Positions 1-10,806 of a DNA stretch of 64,000 bases are shown here, piece by piece. Origin of the DNA: Bacteroidota bacterium (lineage in GTDB: Bacteria; Bacteroidota; Ignavibacteria; UBA10030); assembly GCA_026416125.1 (NCBI GenBank), contig JAOAFT010000002.1, positions 124,001 to 188,000 on the forward strand, given 5' to 3'. The translations under genes and the position numbers were made by a program. The stretch's first letter is position 1, and each line of letters starts with the position of its first letter. Under the pieces are notes generated by a model, which saw nothing but the letters and a program-made list of their open reading frames with translations, ran no database searches and had not been told where the DNA came from.

Positions 1-1509
1 ATATGCTTGTCGTCCCCGGTGAAGCTCCTCTTTTACAAAAGCATACACTCTGGGTTTGTCTTGTTCAGTGCGAATTGCTGTTCGAATTGGTTTTCGATTG
101 CTTGGAAGTTCATCAATAATCGACACATCGAGATCGCCGTAGAGTGTCATGGCAAGGGTTCGTGGAATGGGAGTTGCAGTCATGACAAGCACATCAGGAG
201 ATGTACCTTTCTCTTTCAACATTGCCCGGTGAAGCACACCAAAGCGATGTTGTTCATCAATTATGACGAGTCCAAGATTGTGGAACTTAACACCTTCTTC
301 AATCAAAGCATGGGTACCTACTACGAGATGAGCTGTTCCATTGGAGAGTTCTTCCAAAAGTACTTCCCTCTCCTTTTTTCGTTGACCACCAATTAACAAT
401 CGGACTGAAACAGGGAGAGAGCTTAAGAATTGTCTTATTGTTTTGTAATGTTGCTCTGCTAATATTTCGGTCGGTGCCATAAACGCCACTTGTAAACCAC
501 TATCGATAGCCATAAGTGCTACGAGAAGTGCAACAATCGTTTTCCCACTCCCAACATCTCCTTGCAACAATCGATTCATTGGGTGAGGAGAGCGGAGATC
601 TGCAATAATCTCATGGAGTACTTTTTTCTGAGCAGAGGTCAATGTGAATGGAAGTGATTGAATGAGCAACCGTGGTAACAATGTTTCAGATTTATACTGA
701 ACTGTACGAAGCTCACGTTGTACAATAGCACGACGATAGGCAAAAAGAAGCTGTAAAAAGAACAATTCTTCGAATTTTAACCGGCGTTTCGCTTGTTCCA
801 ACTCTTCTAATGAAGAGGGAAAGTGAATTGCCCGAAGTGCGTCTGAACGGGGAATGAGAGAAAGTCGCCTACAGAGTTCATTCGGAAGTGTTTCTTGAAC
901 ATAGGGGACGTACTGAGCGACGGCAAAACGAATAACCCTCCGAAAACCACGACTATCTAAACCAACACGCTCAAGTTGAGCATTCGAACGGTACTTTGGG
1001 ATGATACCACCTGTGTTAAAAAGTTTTCCCCAATCTGGCTCATCTTCGTCCACGCGCTTCAAACGATCGAATTGTGGATGAACAAACTGCGGACGCCCAT
1101 ATTGATCGAATGTAGGTATAGCTGAGAGTGCTAATATCTCACCGAGTTCGAATGCGTCCTTATACCATTGCCATCCCTCAAACCATACGCATGTGAGGTA
1201 CCCGCTGACATCCTTCACTGTAAGAAAAAAAATCATTCGATTGGTTGTGCGAGCACGACGAGTTTCTGTTCTAAATACTTCAGCTATAACTGTGACTGGT
1301 GTACGATTGTGGATATGAAATGCAAGGTCCACAATTCGTACAATATGACTTCGATCGAGGTAACCTCGAGGATAATATTGAAGAAGATCCTCAAGAGTAG
1401 TAAGCCCCTGAGCTTGTAGCACAGCAGCTCGTTTCGGCCCAATTCCCCTAAGGTACTGGAGCGGTGTTCCCACAACTTCTTTTTGATCGGTCTGAATGGT
1501 TGATTTCAT
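1..1509 (-). CDS. recG: ATP-dependent DNA helicase RecG (C-terminus beyond window start)
   Basis: Reverse-strand translation starts MKSTIQTDQKEVVGTPLQYLRGIGPKRAAVLQAQGL at 1509 and reads DKPRVYAFVKEELHRGRQAY in the same frame at the window edge. Not in ORF track because no stop lies in the window. Confidence 0.93.
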   Translation of the reverse strand, partial: MKSTIQTDQKEVVGTPLQYLRGIGPKRAAVLQAQGLTTLEDLLQYYPRGYLDRSHIVRIVDLAFHIHNRTPVTVIAEVFRTETRRARTTNRMIFFLTVKDVSGYLTCVWFEGWQWYKDAFELGEILALSAIPTFDQYGRPQFVHPQFDRLKRVDEDEPDWGKLFNTGGIIPKYRSNAQLERVGLDSRGFRRVIRFAVAQYVPYVQETLPNELCRRLSLIPRSDALRAIHFPSSLEELEQAKRRLKFEELFFLQLLFAYRRAIVQRELRTVQYKSETLLPRLLIQSLPFTLTSAQKKVLHEIIADLRSPHPMNRLLQGDVGSGKTIVALLVALMAIDSGLQVAFMAPTEILAEQHYKTIRQFLSSLPVSVRLLIGGQRKKEREVLLEELSNGTAHLVVGTHALIEEGVKFHNLGLVIIDEQHRFGVLHRAMLKEKGTSPDVLVMTATPIPRTLAMTLYGDLDVSIIDELPSNRKPIRTAIRTEQDKPRVYAFVKEELHRGRQAY

Positions 1510-1599
1510 TACTTCCAAGTGCAAAACATAAAAATTGCTTTGACTTCGTTGTGAATCTATCCTAAATTTTTTAGCAACAAGGTGAAAGTATATATTTCA

Positions 1600-2148
1600 A
1601 TGAAAAAGATTCTCCTACACTATACACTCTTAACAACATTTGCAATTATTTGTGTTGGACAAGAACACCAACAAGTTCAAGTTGAAGAAGATACATTACA
1701 CTCTACTTGTAACGAACCACCAATTCCGATTATCTACTTCAACAACACTCTAAACAACACTCTAAAAGACACTCTCAAGGAGTCTCCTCATCTACGACAG
1801 TACCACGATTCGGTATTCCTTTCAGTAGGTCAACGACTTGACTCACTCCAGAACTCTCTTGAATACAAGAATTCTATTTTTATAACGGTTGCACTGGTTG
1901 CTGGGGGACTGGCCTTCCTTTCCATTCTGTTGACACTTATAATGTTCATAAAATTTCGACAACACTTGAACCCAGAAGCTTACGCTTTCACAATATTGAG
2001 TACCTCCCCCAAACAACAAGTAGAGGATCAACATTCACGCATACAGCAAACATATCAAGAACAGCTTCCATCTCCACAATCTTCCCCACAGAAACGGCAG
2101 TCCACAAAACGACGAAGCAAATCTTCTCCTTCAGCGGAGAGTGAGTAA
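1600..2148 (+). CDS. Hypothetical protein: signal peptide, one transmembrane helix, polar Ser/Gln/Lys-rich tail
   Basis: ORF 1582..2148 with likely start at MKKILLHYT; central hydrophobic segment FITVALVAGGLAFLSILLTLIMFI. Confidence 0.5.
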   Translation: MKKILLHYTLLTTFAIICVGQEHQQVQVEEDTLHSTCNEPPIPIIYFNNTLNNTLKDTLKESPHLRQYHDSVFLSVGQRLDSLQNSLEYKNSIFITVALVAGGLAFLSILLTLIMFIKFRQHLNPEAYAFTILSTSPKQQVEDQHSRIQQTYQEQLPSPQSSPQKRQSTKRRSKSSPSAESE

Positions 2149-3027
2149 TTTCTGTTTTGCTATATATCTCAACGTTGTATAAGGATGCTGTTGCAACAAC
2201 ATTTGATAGGCTGATTCAGCAAGAACACGATTTCCAACATGCTCGTAACATTGTCCAAGCATAAACAAAGCAGCATCGCGTTTATCTGAGGAGGGGAGCT
2301 GGATAACCGTTAGAAAAGATTGAATTGCTTTCGACACTTTCCCAAGTTGAAAGTAACAAACACCTGACCAAAAGTGACAATTATCTTTGAGCGATTCAGC
2401 GATAGTGCTACTCAGTAACACATTAAAAGCACCGAGGGCTCGTTCGTACTTCTTTTCTGTGTAGTATCGAAGTGCCTTTTCATATGTTACACTTTGATGG
2501 GACCGTTGCACTTCGTCAATTGGTTTTGCATCAACCCGTACAACTGCATGTTGAGCTGCCTGCACGTGGTGTGGATATTCTCGAGCTCGCTGTTGAAGAT
2601 TCTTGAGCTGTGTGATGTTATGACGGAGCTCTGTCAATATTTTCTCGAGCTTACTCTGCCATTGCCGTCGTGATTCGCGTTGAGGTACCTCCTGCTCGTT
2701 TAAGAACACTGCCTCGTGAATTGCAGTGCTCCTTTGCGAAAGCAACTGCTGAAGGTGCTGTATTTCTTTCGTTTGTTGTTGAACAAGCTCATATATGTTA
2801 TCGAGAAATTCCATTCTTGCTTCTATCAATTTTCGTGTTAGTAGTGAATAGTACTTACTCCTACCTAAGTTTTCTGTAAAATCTTCGTATGGAGTAAAGA
2901 AATCATCATTATGTCGCATTGGAGTTGGTATTGGTGAACATGAAAGAAAACATAGCACAGTGCTTATCGAGATGGCAATACTTCCATGAATGAAGTTCCT
3001 ATATGTTTTCATCAAGCATCCCTCCAT
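2131..3027 (-). CDS. Tetratricopeptide lipoprotein, YbgF/CpoB-like
   Basis: Lipobox-like LSC after signal peptide; coiled coil; C-terminal TPRs (YYTEKKYERALGAFNVLL, FWSGVCYFQLGKVSKAIQSF, ALFMLGQCYEHVGNRVLAESAYQMLLQQHP). Confidence 0.75.
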   Translation of the reverse strand: MEGCLMKTYRNFIHGSIAISISTVLCFLSCSPIPTPMRHNDDFFTPYEDFTENLGRSKYYSLLTRKLIEARMEFLDNIYELVQQQTKEIQHLQQLLSQRSTAIHEAVFLNEQEVPQRESRRQWQSKLEKILTELRHNITQLKNLQQRAREYPHHVQAAQHAVVRVDAKPIDEVQRSHQSVTYEKALRYYTEKKYERALGAFNVLLSSTIAESLKDNCHFWSGVCYFQLGKVSKAIQSFLTVIQLPSSDKRDAALFMLGQCYEHVGNRVLAESAYQMLLQQHPYTTLRYIAKQKLLTLR

Positions 3028-3050
3028 TAAATATTGTCAATTTGTACAAA

Positions 3051-4703
<1,653 letters not shown>

Positions 4704-5462
4704 CTATGCACTATAGTGTAAAATACGCCGTACACGCTCAACATCATCCTCTGTATCAACTGCTATACTCTCAAGCGAAGTTATACCGATCTTAATTTTA
4801 TAACCATGTTCAAGAATTCTCAATTGTTCGAGTTTTTCTAGTTCCTCAAGTGTGGTTTTTGGAAGCGATGTATACCAGAGTAGAAATTCCCGTCGATACA
4901 CATATATCCCTACATGTTTGTAAAACACACCATGGATATACCATTTCTCACGATCTGTAATATCACGGAGGTAGGGAATTGCCGATCGTGAAAAGTAGAG
5001 TGCATACATAGAAGTATCGAAAACAACTTTGACAACGTTCGGATTCCAAAGATCTTCAGGACAGTTAATGGGATATACTAATGTTCCTACCTGTGCTTGT
5101 TCGTCCTTCAAAAGCAACTCAACACACTGATCTATCATTGCTGGTGGAATAAGTGGCTCATCTCCTTGCACATTTACAACAATATCACACGTAAGTGTCC
5201 CTGCAACTGCCGCGACTCGATCGCTCCCACTTGAAAGTAGCGGCGATGTCATAACGGCTTCGCCCCCGAAATTTCGTACAGCCTTTGCAATGCGTTCATC
5301 GTCTGTAGCCACTAGTACTCTTTCAACAAGCTTCGCTTGCCGTACCTGCTCGTACACGTGTTGAATCATAGGTTTGCCCCCTAAATCAATCAATGGCTTT
5401 GCTGGGAGCCGTTGCGAAGCATACCGCGCTGGTATTACGACAACAACAGTAGGGTGAGCCAT
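4704..5462 (-). CDS. kdsB: 3-deoxy-manno-octulosonate cytidylyltransferase
   Basis: VVIPARYASQRLPAKPLIDLGGKPMIQHVYEQ...VVNVQGDEPLIPP. Confidence 0.96.
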   Translation of the reverse strand: MAHPTVVVVIPARYASQRLPAKPLIDLGGKPMIQHVYEQVRQAKLVERVLVATDDERIAKAVRNFGGEAVMTSPLLSSGSDRVAAVAGTLTCDIVVNVQGDEPLIPPAMIDQCVELLLKDEQAQVGTLVYPINCPEDLWNPNVVKVVFDTSMYALYFSRSAIPYLRDITDREKWYIHGVFYKHVGIYVYRREFLLWYTSLPKTTLEELEKLEQLRILEHGYKIKIGITSLESIAVDTEDDVERVRRILHYSA

Positions 5463-5464
5463 TT

Positions 5465-5758
5465 CTACTTTTCTCCAAGCACCTTGGGAACGCGGAAAAA
5501 TTCCTCTGTAGCAGAGGGTGCATTTTTCAGAGCTTCTTCAGTTGAAATACCCGGTTGTACAAGATCCTCACGGAACACATTTGAAAGGTCGAGTACATGA
5601 GAAAGTGGTTCGATAGTATCTGTTTTAACTTGGTTGAGCTGTTCCATGTACTCTAAAATTTGGTTGAGTTCACTTGTCAACATCTTCTTCTCTTCATCAG
5701 AAAATTCTAGTCTCGCCAATTCTGCAATATACTCAACATCTTTCAATGTAACTGACAT
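5465..5758 (-). CDS. gatC: Asp-tRNA(Asn)/Glu-tRNA(Gln) amidotransferase subunit C
   Basis: MSVTLKDVEYIAELARLEFSDEEKKMLTSELNQILEYMEQLNQVKTDTIEPLSHV; start chosen after AGAGGTGA ribosome-binding site. Confidence 0.95.
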   Translation of the reverse strand: MSVTLKDVEYIAELARLEFSDEEKKMLTSELNQILEYMEQLNQVKTDTIEPLSHVLDLSNVFREDLVQPGISTEEALKNAPSATEEFFRVPKVLGEK

Positions 5759-5762
5759 AGGA

Positions 5763-6476
5763 TCACCTCTCTTGATCTTTATAGTATTGTGCAATAACAC
5801 GATAGACCTGTTCCATCAGTTCCTGTTCTCCAGCTCTGTCTCTGATGCTACTGGTTGGTATTGGCTCACCAATAATCAATTCAATATCACGTGGACGTAT
5901 ATTGAGTGACCCTTTTGGTAAAATACTAAATGTATTGTTTATTGTTACAGGAACAATTGGAATTTGAGATTTCACTGCAAGACTGAATGCACCTCGTTTG
6001 AAGGGTTGTAGCTTCCCATCTTTTGTTCTTGTTCCCTCAGCAAACAAAAGTACTGACTTCCCGTGCTGTATCGACTGCGCTGCTCGCTCGAGACTTTCAA
6101 TTGCTTCTCGTGGATTACTCCGATCAATCATAATGAAATGACCATACCGCAGTGCCCATCCCCAAATTGGAATTCTAGAAAGCTCTTTTTTAAAGACAAG
6201 GGTAATATCATTTGGAATACCAGCAAGTACTGCAGGGATATCGAACATACTTGCATGATTTGAAACAAAAATGTAGTGCTTCCCTCGCTCTATCTTCTCA
6301 AGTCCAATTGTATGCAAACGAATCCCAAATGTCCTTAAAATAATTTTTGACCACACCACAGCACACCAATGGAAAATTTTTCCACTTCGATTAAAGGGAA
6401 GGCTAATGAGAGCAATTACTGAAAGAAAAAAGGTTACAACACCGATATATAGTATTTTAATGACAGTTAAAATCAT
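5763..6476 (-). CDS. plsC: 1-acyl-sn-glycerol-3-phosphate acyltransferase family
   Basis: NHASMFDIPAVL (HX4D) and FAEGTRTKDGKLQPFKRGAF motifs. Confidence 0.92.
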   Translation of the reverse strand: MILTVIKILYIGVVTFFLSVIALISLPFNRSGKIFHWCAVVWSKIILRTFGIRLHTIGLEKIERGKHYIFVSNHASMFDIPAVLAGIPNDITLVFKKELSRIPIWGWALRYGHFIMIDRSNPREAIESLERAAQSIQHGKSVLLFAEGTRTKDGKLQPFKRGAFSLAVKSQIPIVPVTINNTFSILPKGSLNIRPRDIELIIGEPIPTSSIRDRAGEQELMEQVYRVIAQYYKDQER

Positions 6477-6995
6477 TCTACTTACTTTGTGAAACTAAAA
6501 ATTTGTGAGAGATTTCAAGAGGTGTGCTTAAAGGGGATAGTTCAGCCACAACCAATACATGCACCTTACATCTATTTTGTGGCTTCTTCAACCCTTTCCT
6601 TCTCTGCTCCATTCTACTGATATTGTTACAATCTCGAAGCTACTTAAAAAAATAACAAAGCTCTTGATGAAATGCAACGCGAGTATCCATTCTACTCTTA
6701 AATTCATAAGCATGCTATCTCCCTGTTTTGACAAGAGAAACGAAGTTAGAACGATAAAGAAACATAGATACATGCTATTATTACCACTCCAGGTCCATGA
6801 GAACATTTCCCACTTTTGCATACCTTGTTTACTTCAATTAAGGTAATTCACATCACATGAAGCTATTGACGATTAGAATTACATCTCTTACAACTCATGA
6901 CACAAACTTCTATTTACGATTACTTTACTCCTAGTTGTAAAAAACTTTTATCTTGCCTTGGAAACAGTTGTTTTGTATATTGTTGACGTATAGAT

Positions 6996-7068
6996 TGCCC
7001 CGTGGTGTAATTGGCAACACGTCTGACTCTGGATCAGAAGAGTCCAGGTTCGAACCCTGGCGGGGCAA
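6996..7068 (+). tRNA. tRNA-Gln (CTG anticodon)
   Basis: Acceptor TGCCCCG/CGGGGCA; anticodon arm TCTGA-CTCTGGA-TCAGA; T-loop GGTTCGAACCC. Confidence 0.93.
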
Positions 7069-7106
7069 CGACGTAAGAAGCTTGTTTTTTCACAAAATTC
7101 GAACAT

Positions 7107-7179
7107 GGCCCTATCGTCTAAGGGTTTAGGACGTGGCCCTCTCAAGGCCAAAATACGGGTTCGAATCCCGTTAGGGCTA
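7107..7179 (+). tRNA. tRNA-Glu (CTC anticodon)
   Basis: Acceptor GGCCCTA/TAGGGCT; anticodon arm TGGCC-CTCTCAA-GGCCA; T-loop GGTTCGAATCC; followed by CCA. Confidence 0.92.
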
Positions 7180-7297
7180 CCACCGGAAGGATTACGTGAG
7201 GATTTTGTTCTTTTTGAATGAACACAACCGTGAGGCACTTTTGTGACACTTCAATTCATCCACCAACCCTATCTCACCACAACTACGGAATTTCACT

Positions 7298-10200
7298 ATG
7301 GGTAGCGACTTACTAGAACAGCATTTACCTCACATTGGAAACTCAATTATACGTCAATCAATAAGTATCTATGACTGGAAATATCGTGAGTACTCACCAC
7401 ATGAATCACTTGCAACTGCTTCTTTGGATTCTCGAGGAACTTCAATTCGTATCCCTTTTGAATGGGCGAAACAAAAACCTATATGGATAAAGCAGCGCGT
7501 TATTATACCAGAATCTCTTGATCACTCGACAGTAGCTATTCGTCTGGGACTTCCATTTGGAATCGCTTGGGTCAATGGAATTCTCCGTCAAGCAATCAGC
7601 GAAACATCGAATTTGCTCTACCTCACATACGAAGCTCAAGCGAATCAAGAATTTTTCATTTCGATTTTTATAGAACCAACGCTCGATCAACATTCTTTTT
7701 ACTTCAAGAGTGCTGAGCTTCTCAGCGTCGATATCACAGCACGCAGACTGTACAACGCCCTGCTCATGCTCCGTGATGCCCAAAACACTTTAGATCCCCA
7801 TACCCCAGAGTCAAAAGCAATTCAAGACCTCATTCGTCGAACACTTGTATTTGTCAAGTACTTCAAACCAGGAAGTGAGGAATATCCAAATGCAATCAAA
7901 CGAGCTTATGCATTCCTTACCCGGACACTTGAATCAGAGTATAAAGCAACCATTCCAGCAACAGTCCATGTTGCCCTCTTCACAACTATCAATACACCAA
8001 TCCATTCATCCACTGAACACAACGCTAAACAAGTGCTGAAAAACTTTGCTTCACTCTCTCAAGTTATGGAAGAAAATCCAGAGGTTGTTGTTTCAATAGT
8101 TGGGGTAGATTGGTATCACACACTACGAAAGTATTTACCTGCTACTCATACTTATTTGAAGCGAATGGTTTTGGGTAAGCGTTTGATTGTCGTTGGGAAT
8201 GCACTATCACTCCGTGATTACCATCTCCATACAGATGAAGCACTTTTACGCCGCTTTCTCATTGAACGCAGTATTATGCAAAATGGTGAAACACTTGATA
8301 TCGAATACTTCTTCAACAATTCTACAAACACATCATTTCCGGCACTTCCCCAAGTCCTTTCACAACTTGGGTACAAAGGTATTGTACAAATTCACACTCC
8401 TGAAAATACCAGTGTGTTTCCATATTCCACTTTTCTATGGAAAGGATCTGATGGAACGACAATTCGAACCGTAACAACCCCTCCCCCGCACCCTTTAGAA
8501 CTTTCCTCTCGTGAGTTTCTCTCCGATGTTGAAGTTTTAACAGAAAATATTCAGGAAGGTACTTCATCGTTCTTACAACTCTATGATAGTACAACTGTTC
8601 AACATTCTCATATTGATAAACTCTATGTACTTAGAAACCTTCCTGGTTTGCCTTCTATAATTCTCTCATCAATTCACGAGTATTTTAAGTCATTCTCTTT
8701 GAACAATGAAAATCTGGAAAGTATACAGGACAAGGAATATAGTTCTTGCTGTACACCATTACCATACTATCCTTACAACCTCATAGCTGACATTCATACA
8801 AACGAACAGTTACTCATCCAAGCTGAACTCATTGCAGCACTTGCATCGGGGACATTAGCGAAGCGTTCCGCCTACAAATATCCGTTTGCACTTTTCGAAG
8901 AATGGTGGAAACAACACTTCTCTTCTCTGCTTGCGCACTTTGCAGAACGTACTGCTACACCAGAGCAATACACTGTACTCCGTGGAACTTACAGAAATCT
9001 TCAAAGCCACTGTATGGAAATAACTTCCAAAGCTTTTTCATACTTGCTCGAGAAAATACCAACTAAAAGTACTCGAACATATTGCACAATCTTCAATCCA
9101 TCACCATGGACACGAAGCGATTACGTAACTATTACACTACCAGAAAAGTATTCAACCGTCCATGTTACTGACGATAGGGGAAAAGTAATTGAGACCCAAA
9201 TCCTTACTACAAGTGTATGCAATACAACTGACATACTCTGTTACATCAAAGATATTCCTGCCTATTCAACGAAGACAATCATTATTGAACCATCATCAAC
9301 AAAGGAGACTACCCACAGAACGGACTGGAAATTTACAAGCAGGAGTGTTGAAACTCCTTGGTATGCAATTCGTTTCGACACGAAAGGAGCAATAACATCG
9401 CTCTATGCTAAACATCTCCGACGAGAACTCGTAGCAAATGGAAAAAAATTCAACCTTTTTAGAATTTTCCATGAAATCCAGAAATCACAAAGCGAAAACA
9501 CCAAGTTAAAAGCTCTCCATCCTGTTAGCATAACAATAAAAAATTTCAAAATTCTGGAAGCTGGACCACTCCGTGGAACACTATTGTTCGATTTAAAAGC
9601 TGAAAATCATACGTCACTTCATGTGTATCTTTTCTTCTACCATGCAACTCCACGAATCGAATGTAAAGTCAAGCTCCACTGTAAAGAACGCCATAGCCGT
9701 ATTGAAACATTATTTGCTCTTCATGCAACTGCTCCAACATTACGCTTCGGTGTACCATTCGGAACAGCTGTCATACAACCTACTTCCAAGAGAAATGAGG
9801 CAATCAAAGTACCAAATACCTGGATAGACCTTGTTGACAAATCGTTCGGTGTTTTGTTTAGTACTGAACACTTGGTTGAATTCTCAATAGAACGCTCAAC
9901 CGTAGCTTTTACCCTTTTGCAAACACATGCTGTACCTCGCCACGACAAATCCCATTCTTCAATTGATTTCACGTTCTATAATCTTGGAGAGTACACACTA
10001 CGGTATGCTCTCACACCGCATAAAGATCAAATAAGCAATTGGGAATTAATACGCGCTGCAGGAGAATTTCAAACACCTCTCGTGGTACTTCCAAACACAA
10101 AAGGACTCCTCCCAGTTCCATTGCTTACATTCAATAAAAACTCTATTCAAATCACATCCATTCACCGCATTGAAGATAACAACACATTTGTGGTGCGTTG

Positions 10201-10396
10201 TTATGAAACCGACGGAGTAGCGACAGAAACAACCCTCCGATCTCACCTCCCACTTAAAAGTGTCACTGAATGTACAGTTGCTAATGTACCACTGAAAGAA
10301 CACAGTGTTTCAAAGAACCACTGTTCACTTCGTTTTAAACCTTACGAGATTAAAACATTGAGAATTGTTGTGGATCAGAAACAGAAAAAACGATAG
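7298..10396 (+). CDS. GH38 alpha-mannosidase-like protein, probable pseudoenzyme
   Basis: GH38-like landmarks: ALPQVLSQLGYKGI...FPYSTFLWKGSDGTTI; YCTIFNPSPWTRSDYVTITLP; IRFDTKGAITSLYAKHLRRELVANGKKFNLFRIFHE. Canonical HxD and PDxFG motifs absent. Confidence 0.75.
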   Translation: MGSDLLEQHLPHIGNSIIRQSISIYDWKYREYSPHESLATASLDSRGTSIRIPFEWAKQKPIWIKQRVIIPESLDHSTVAIRLGLPFGIAWVNGILRQAISETSNLLYLTYEAQANQEFFISIFIEPTLDQHSFYFKSAELLSVDITARRLYNALLMLRDAQNTLDPHTPESKAIQDLIRRTLVFVKYFKPGSEEYPNAIKRAYAFLTRTLESEYKATIPATVHVALFTTINTPIHSSTEHNAKQVLKNFASLSQVMEENPEVVVSIVGVDWYHTLRKYLPATHTYLKRMVLGKRLIVVGNALSLRDYHLHTDEALLRRFLIERSIMQNGETLDIEYFFNNSTNTSFPALPQVLSQLGYKGIVQIHTPENTSVFPYSTFLWKGSDGTTIRTVTTPPPHPLELSSREFLSDVEVLTENIQEGTSSFLQLYDSTTVQHSHIDKLYVLRNLPGLPSIILSSIHEYFKSFSLNNENLESIQDKEYSSCCTPLPYYPYNLIADIHTNEQLLIQAELIAALASGTLAKRSAYKYPFALFEEWWKQHFSSLLAHFAERTATPEQYTVLRGTYRNLQSHCMEITSKAFSYLLEKIPTKSTRTYCTIFNPSPWTRSDYVTITLPEKYSTVHVTDDRGKVIETQILTTSVCNTTDILCYIKDIPAYSTKTIIIEPSSTKETTHRTDWKFTSRSVETPWYAIRFDTKGAITSLYAKHLRRELVANGKKFNLFRIFHEIQKSQSENTKLKALHPVSITIKNFKILEAGPLRGTLLFDLKAENHTSLHVYLFFYHATPRIECKVKLHCKERHSRIETLFALHATAPTLRFGVPFGTAVIQPTSKRNEAIKVPNTWIDLVDKSFGVLFSTEHLVEFSIERSTVAFTLLQTHAVPRHDKSHSSIDFTFYNLGEYTLRYALTPHKDQISNWELIRAAGEFQTPLVVLPNTKGLLPVPLLTFNKNSIQITSIHRIEDNNTFVVRCYETDGVATETTLRSHLPLKSVTECTVANVPLKEHSVSKNHCSLRFKPYEIKTLRIVVDQKQKKR

Positions 10397-10410
10397 ATGT
10401 TTATAATCCA

Positions 10411-10794
10411 CTACTGAGACTTACCATTGAGAATACTCTCGATCATGTCAATGATTTCAGGAGGATTGTATGGTTTTTGAACAAAATGTTTCGCTCCTGT
10501 AGCAAGGATCTTCGCTCTCAATTGAGGATCAAAGTAACCACTCGCTAAAATTCCCTCTACCCGTGGATTAATTTCTTTCATTTTTTCGAATGCTTCCCAT
10601 CCTCCTAATCGAGGTAATCCTAAATCAGAGAGCACAATAAGGATTTCATCTTTGTGCTGTTCAAAAGTTTCGATAGCTTCATACCCATCACCAGCCTCAT
10701 ACACTTTATAGCCGTATTCTGCGATCATTTCCTTTAAAAGCACCCGAAGGAACTCTTCATCTTCAACAATCAATATAGCCGGCTTCTCTGGCAC
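10411..10794 (-). CDS. Single-domain CheY-like response regulator receiver protein
   Basis: ILIVEDEEFLRVLL...VLSDLGLPRLGGWEAFEKMK...GAKHFVQKPYNPPEI; no output domain. Confidence 0.93.
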   Translation of the reverse strand: MPEKPAILIVEDEEFLRVLLKEMIAEYGYKVYEAGDGYEAIETFEQHKDEILIVLSDLGLPRLGGWEAFEKMKEINPRVEGILASGYFDPQLRAKILATGAKHFVQKPYNPPEIIDMIESILNGKSQ

Positions 10795-10806
10795 TGTTTA
10801 ATACCC

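Noticed and set aside
1284-1475. 63-aa minus-strand ORF MWEHRSSTLGELGRNE...
   Set aside because: Wrong frame inside recG, whose reading frame is continuous from 1509 to the window edge.
6588-6821. 77-aa minus ORF with a hydrophobic stretch (MQKWEMFSWTWSGNNS...)
   Set aside because: No recognisable domain or ribosome-binding site; not supported as a gene, though the region stays unexplained.
6948-7238. 96-aa minus-strand ORF MPHGCVHSKRTKSSRNP...
   Set aside because: Spans both tRNAs on the opposite strand; typical spurious tRNA-antisense ORF.
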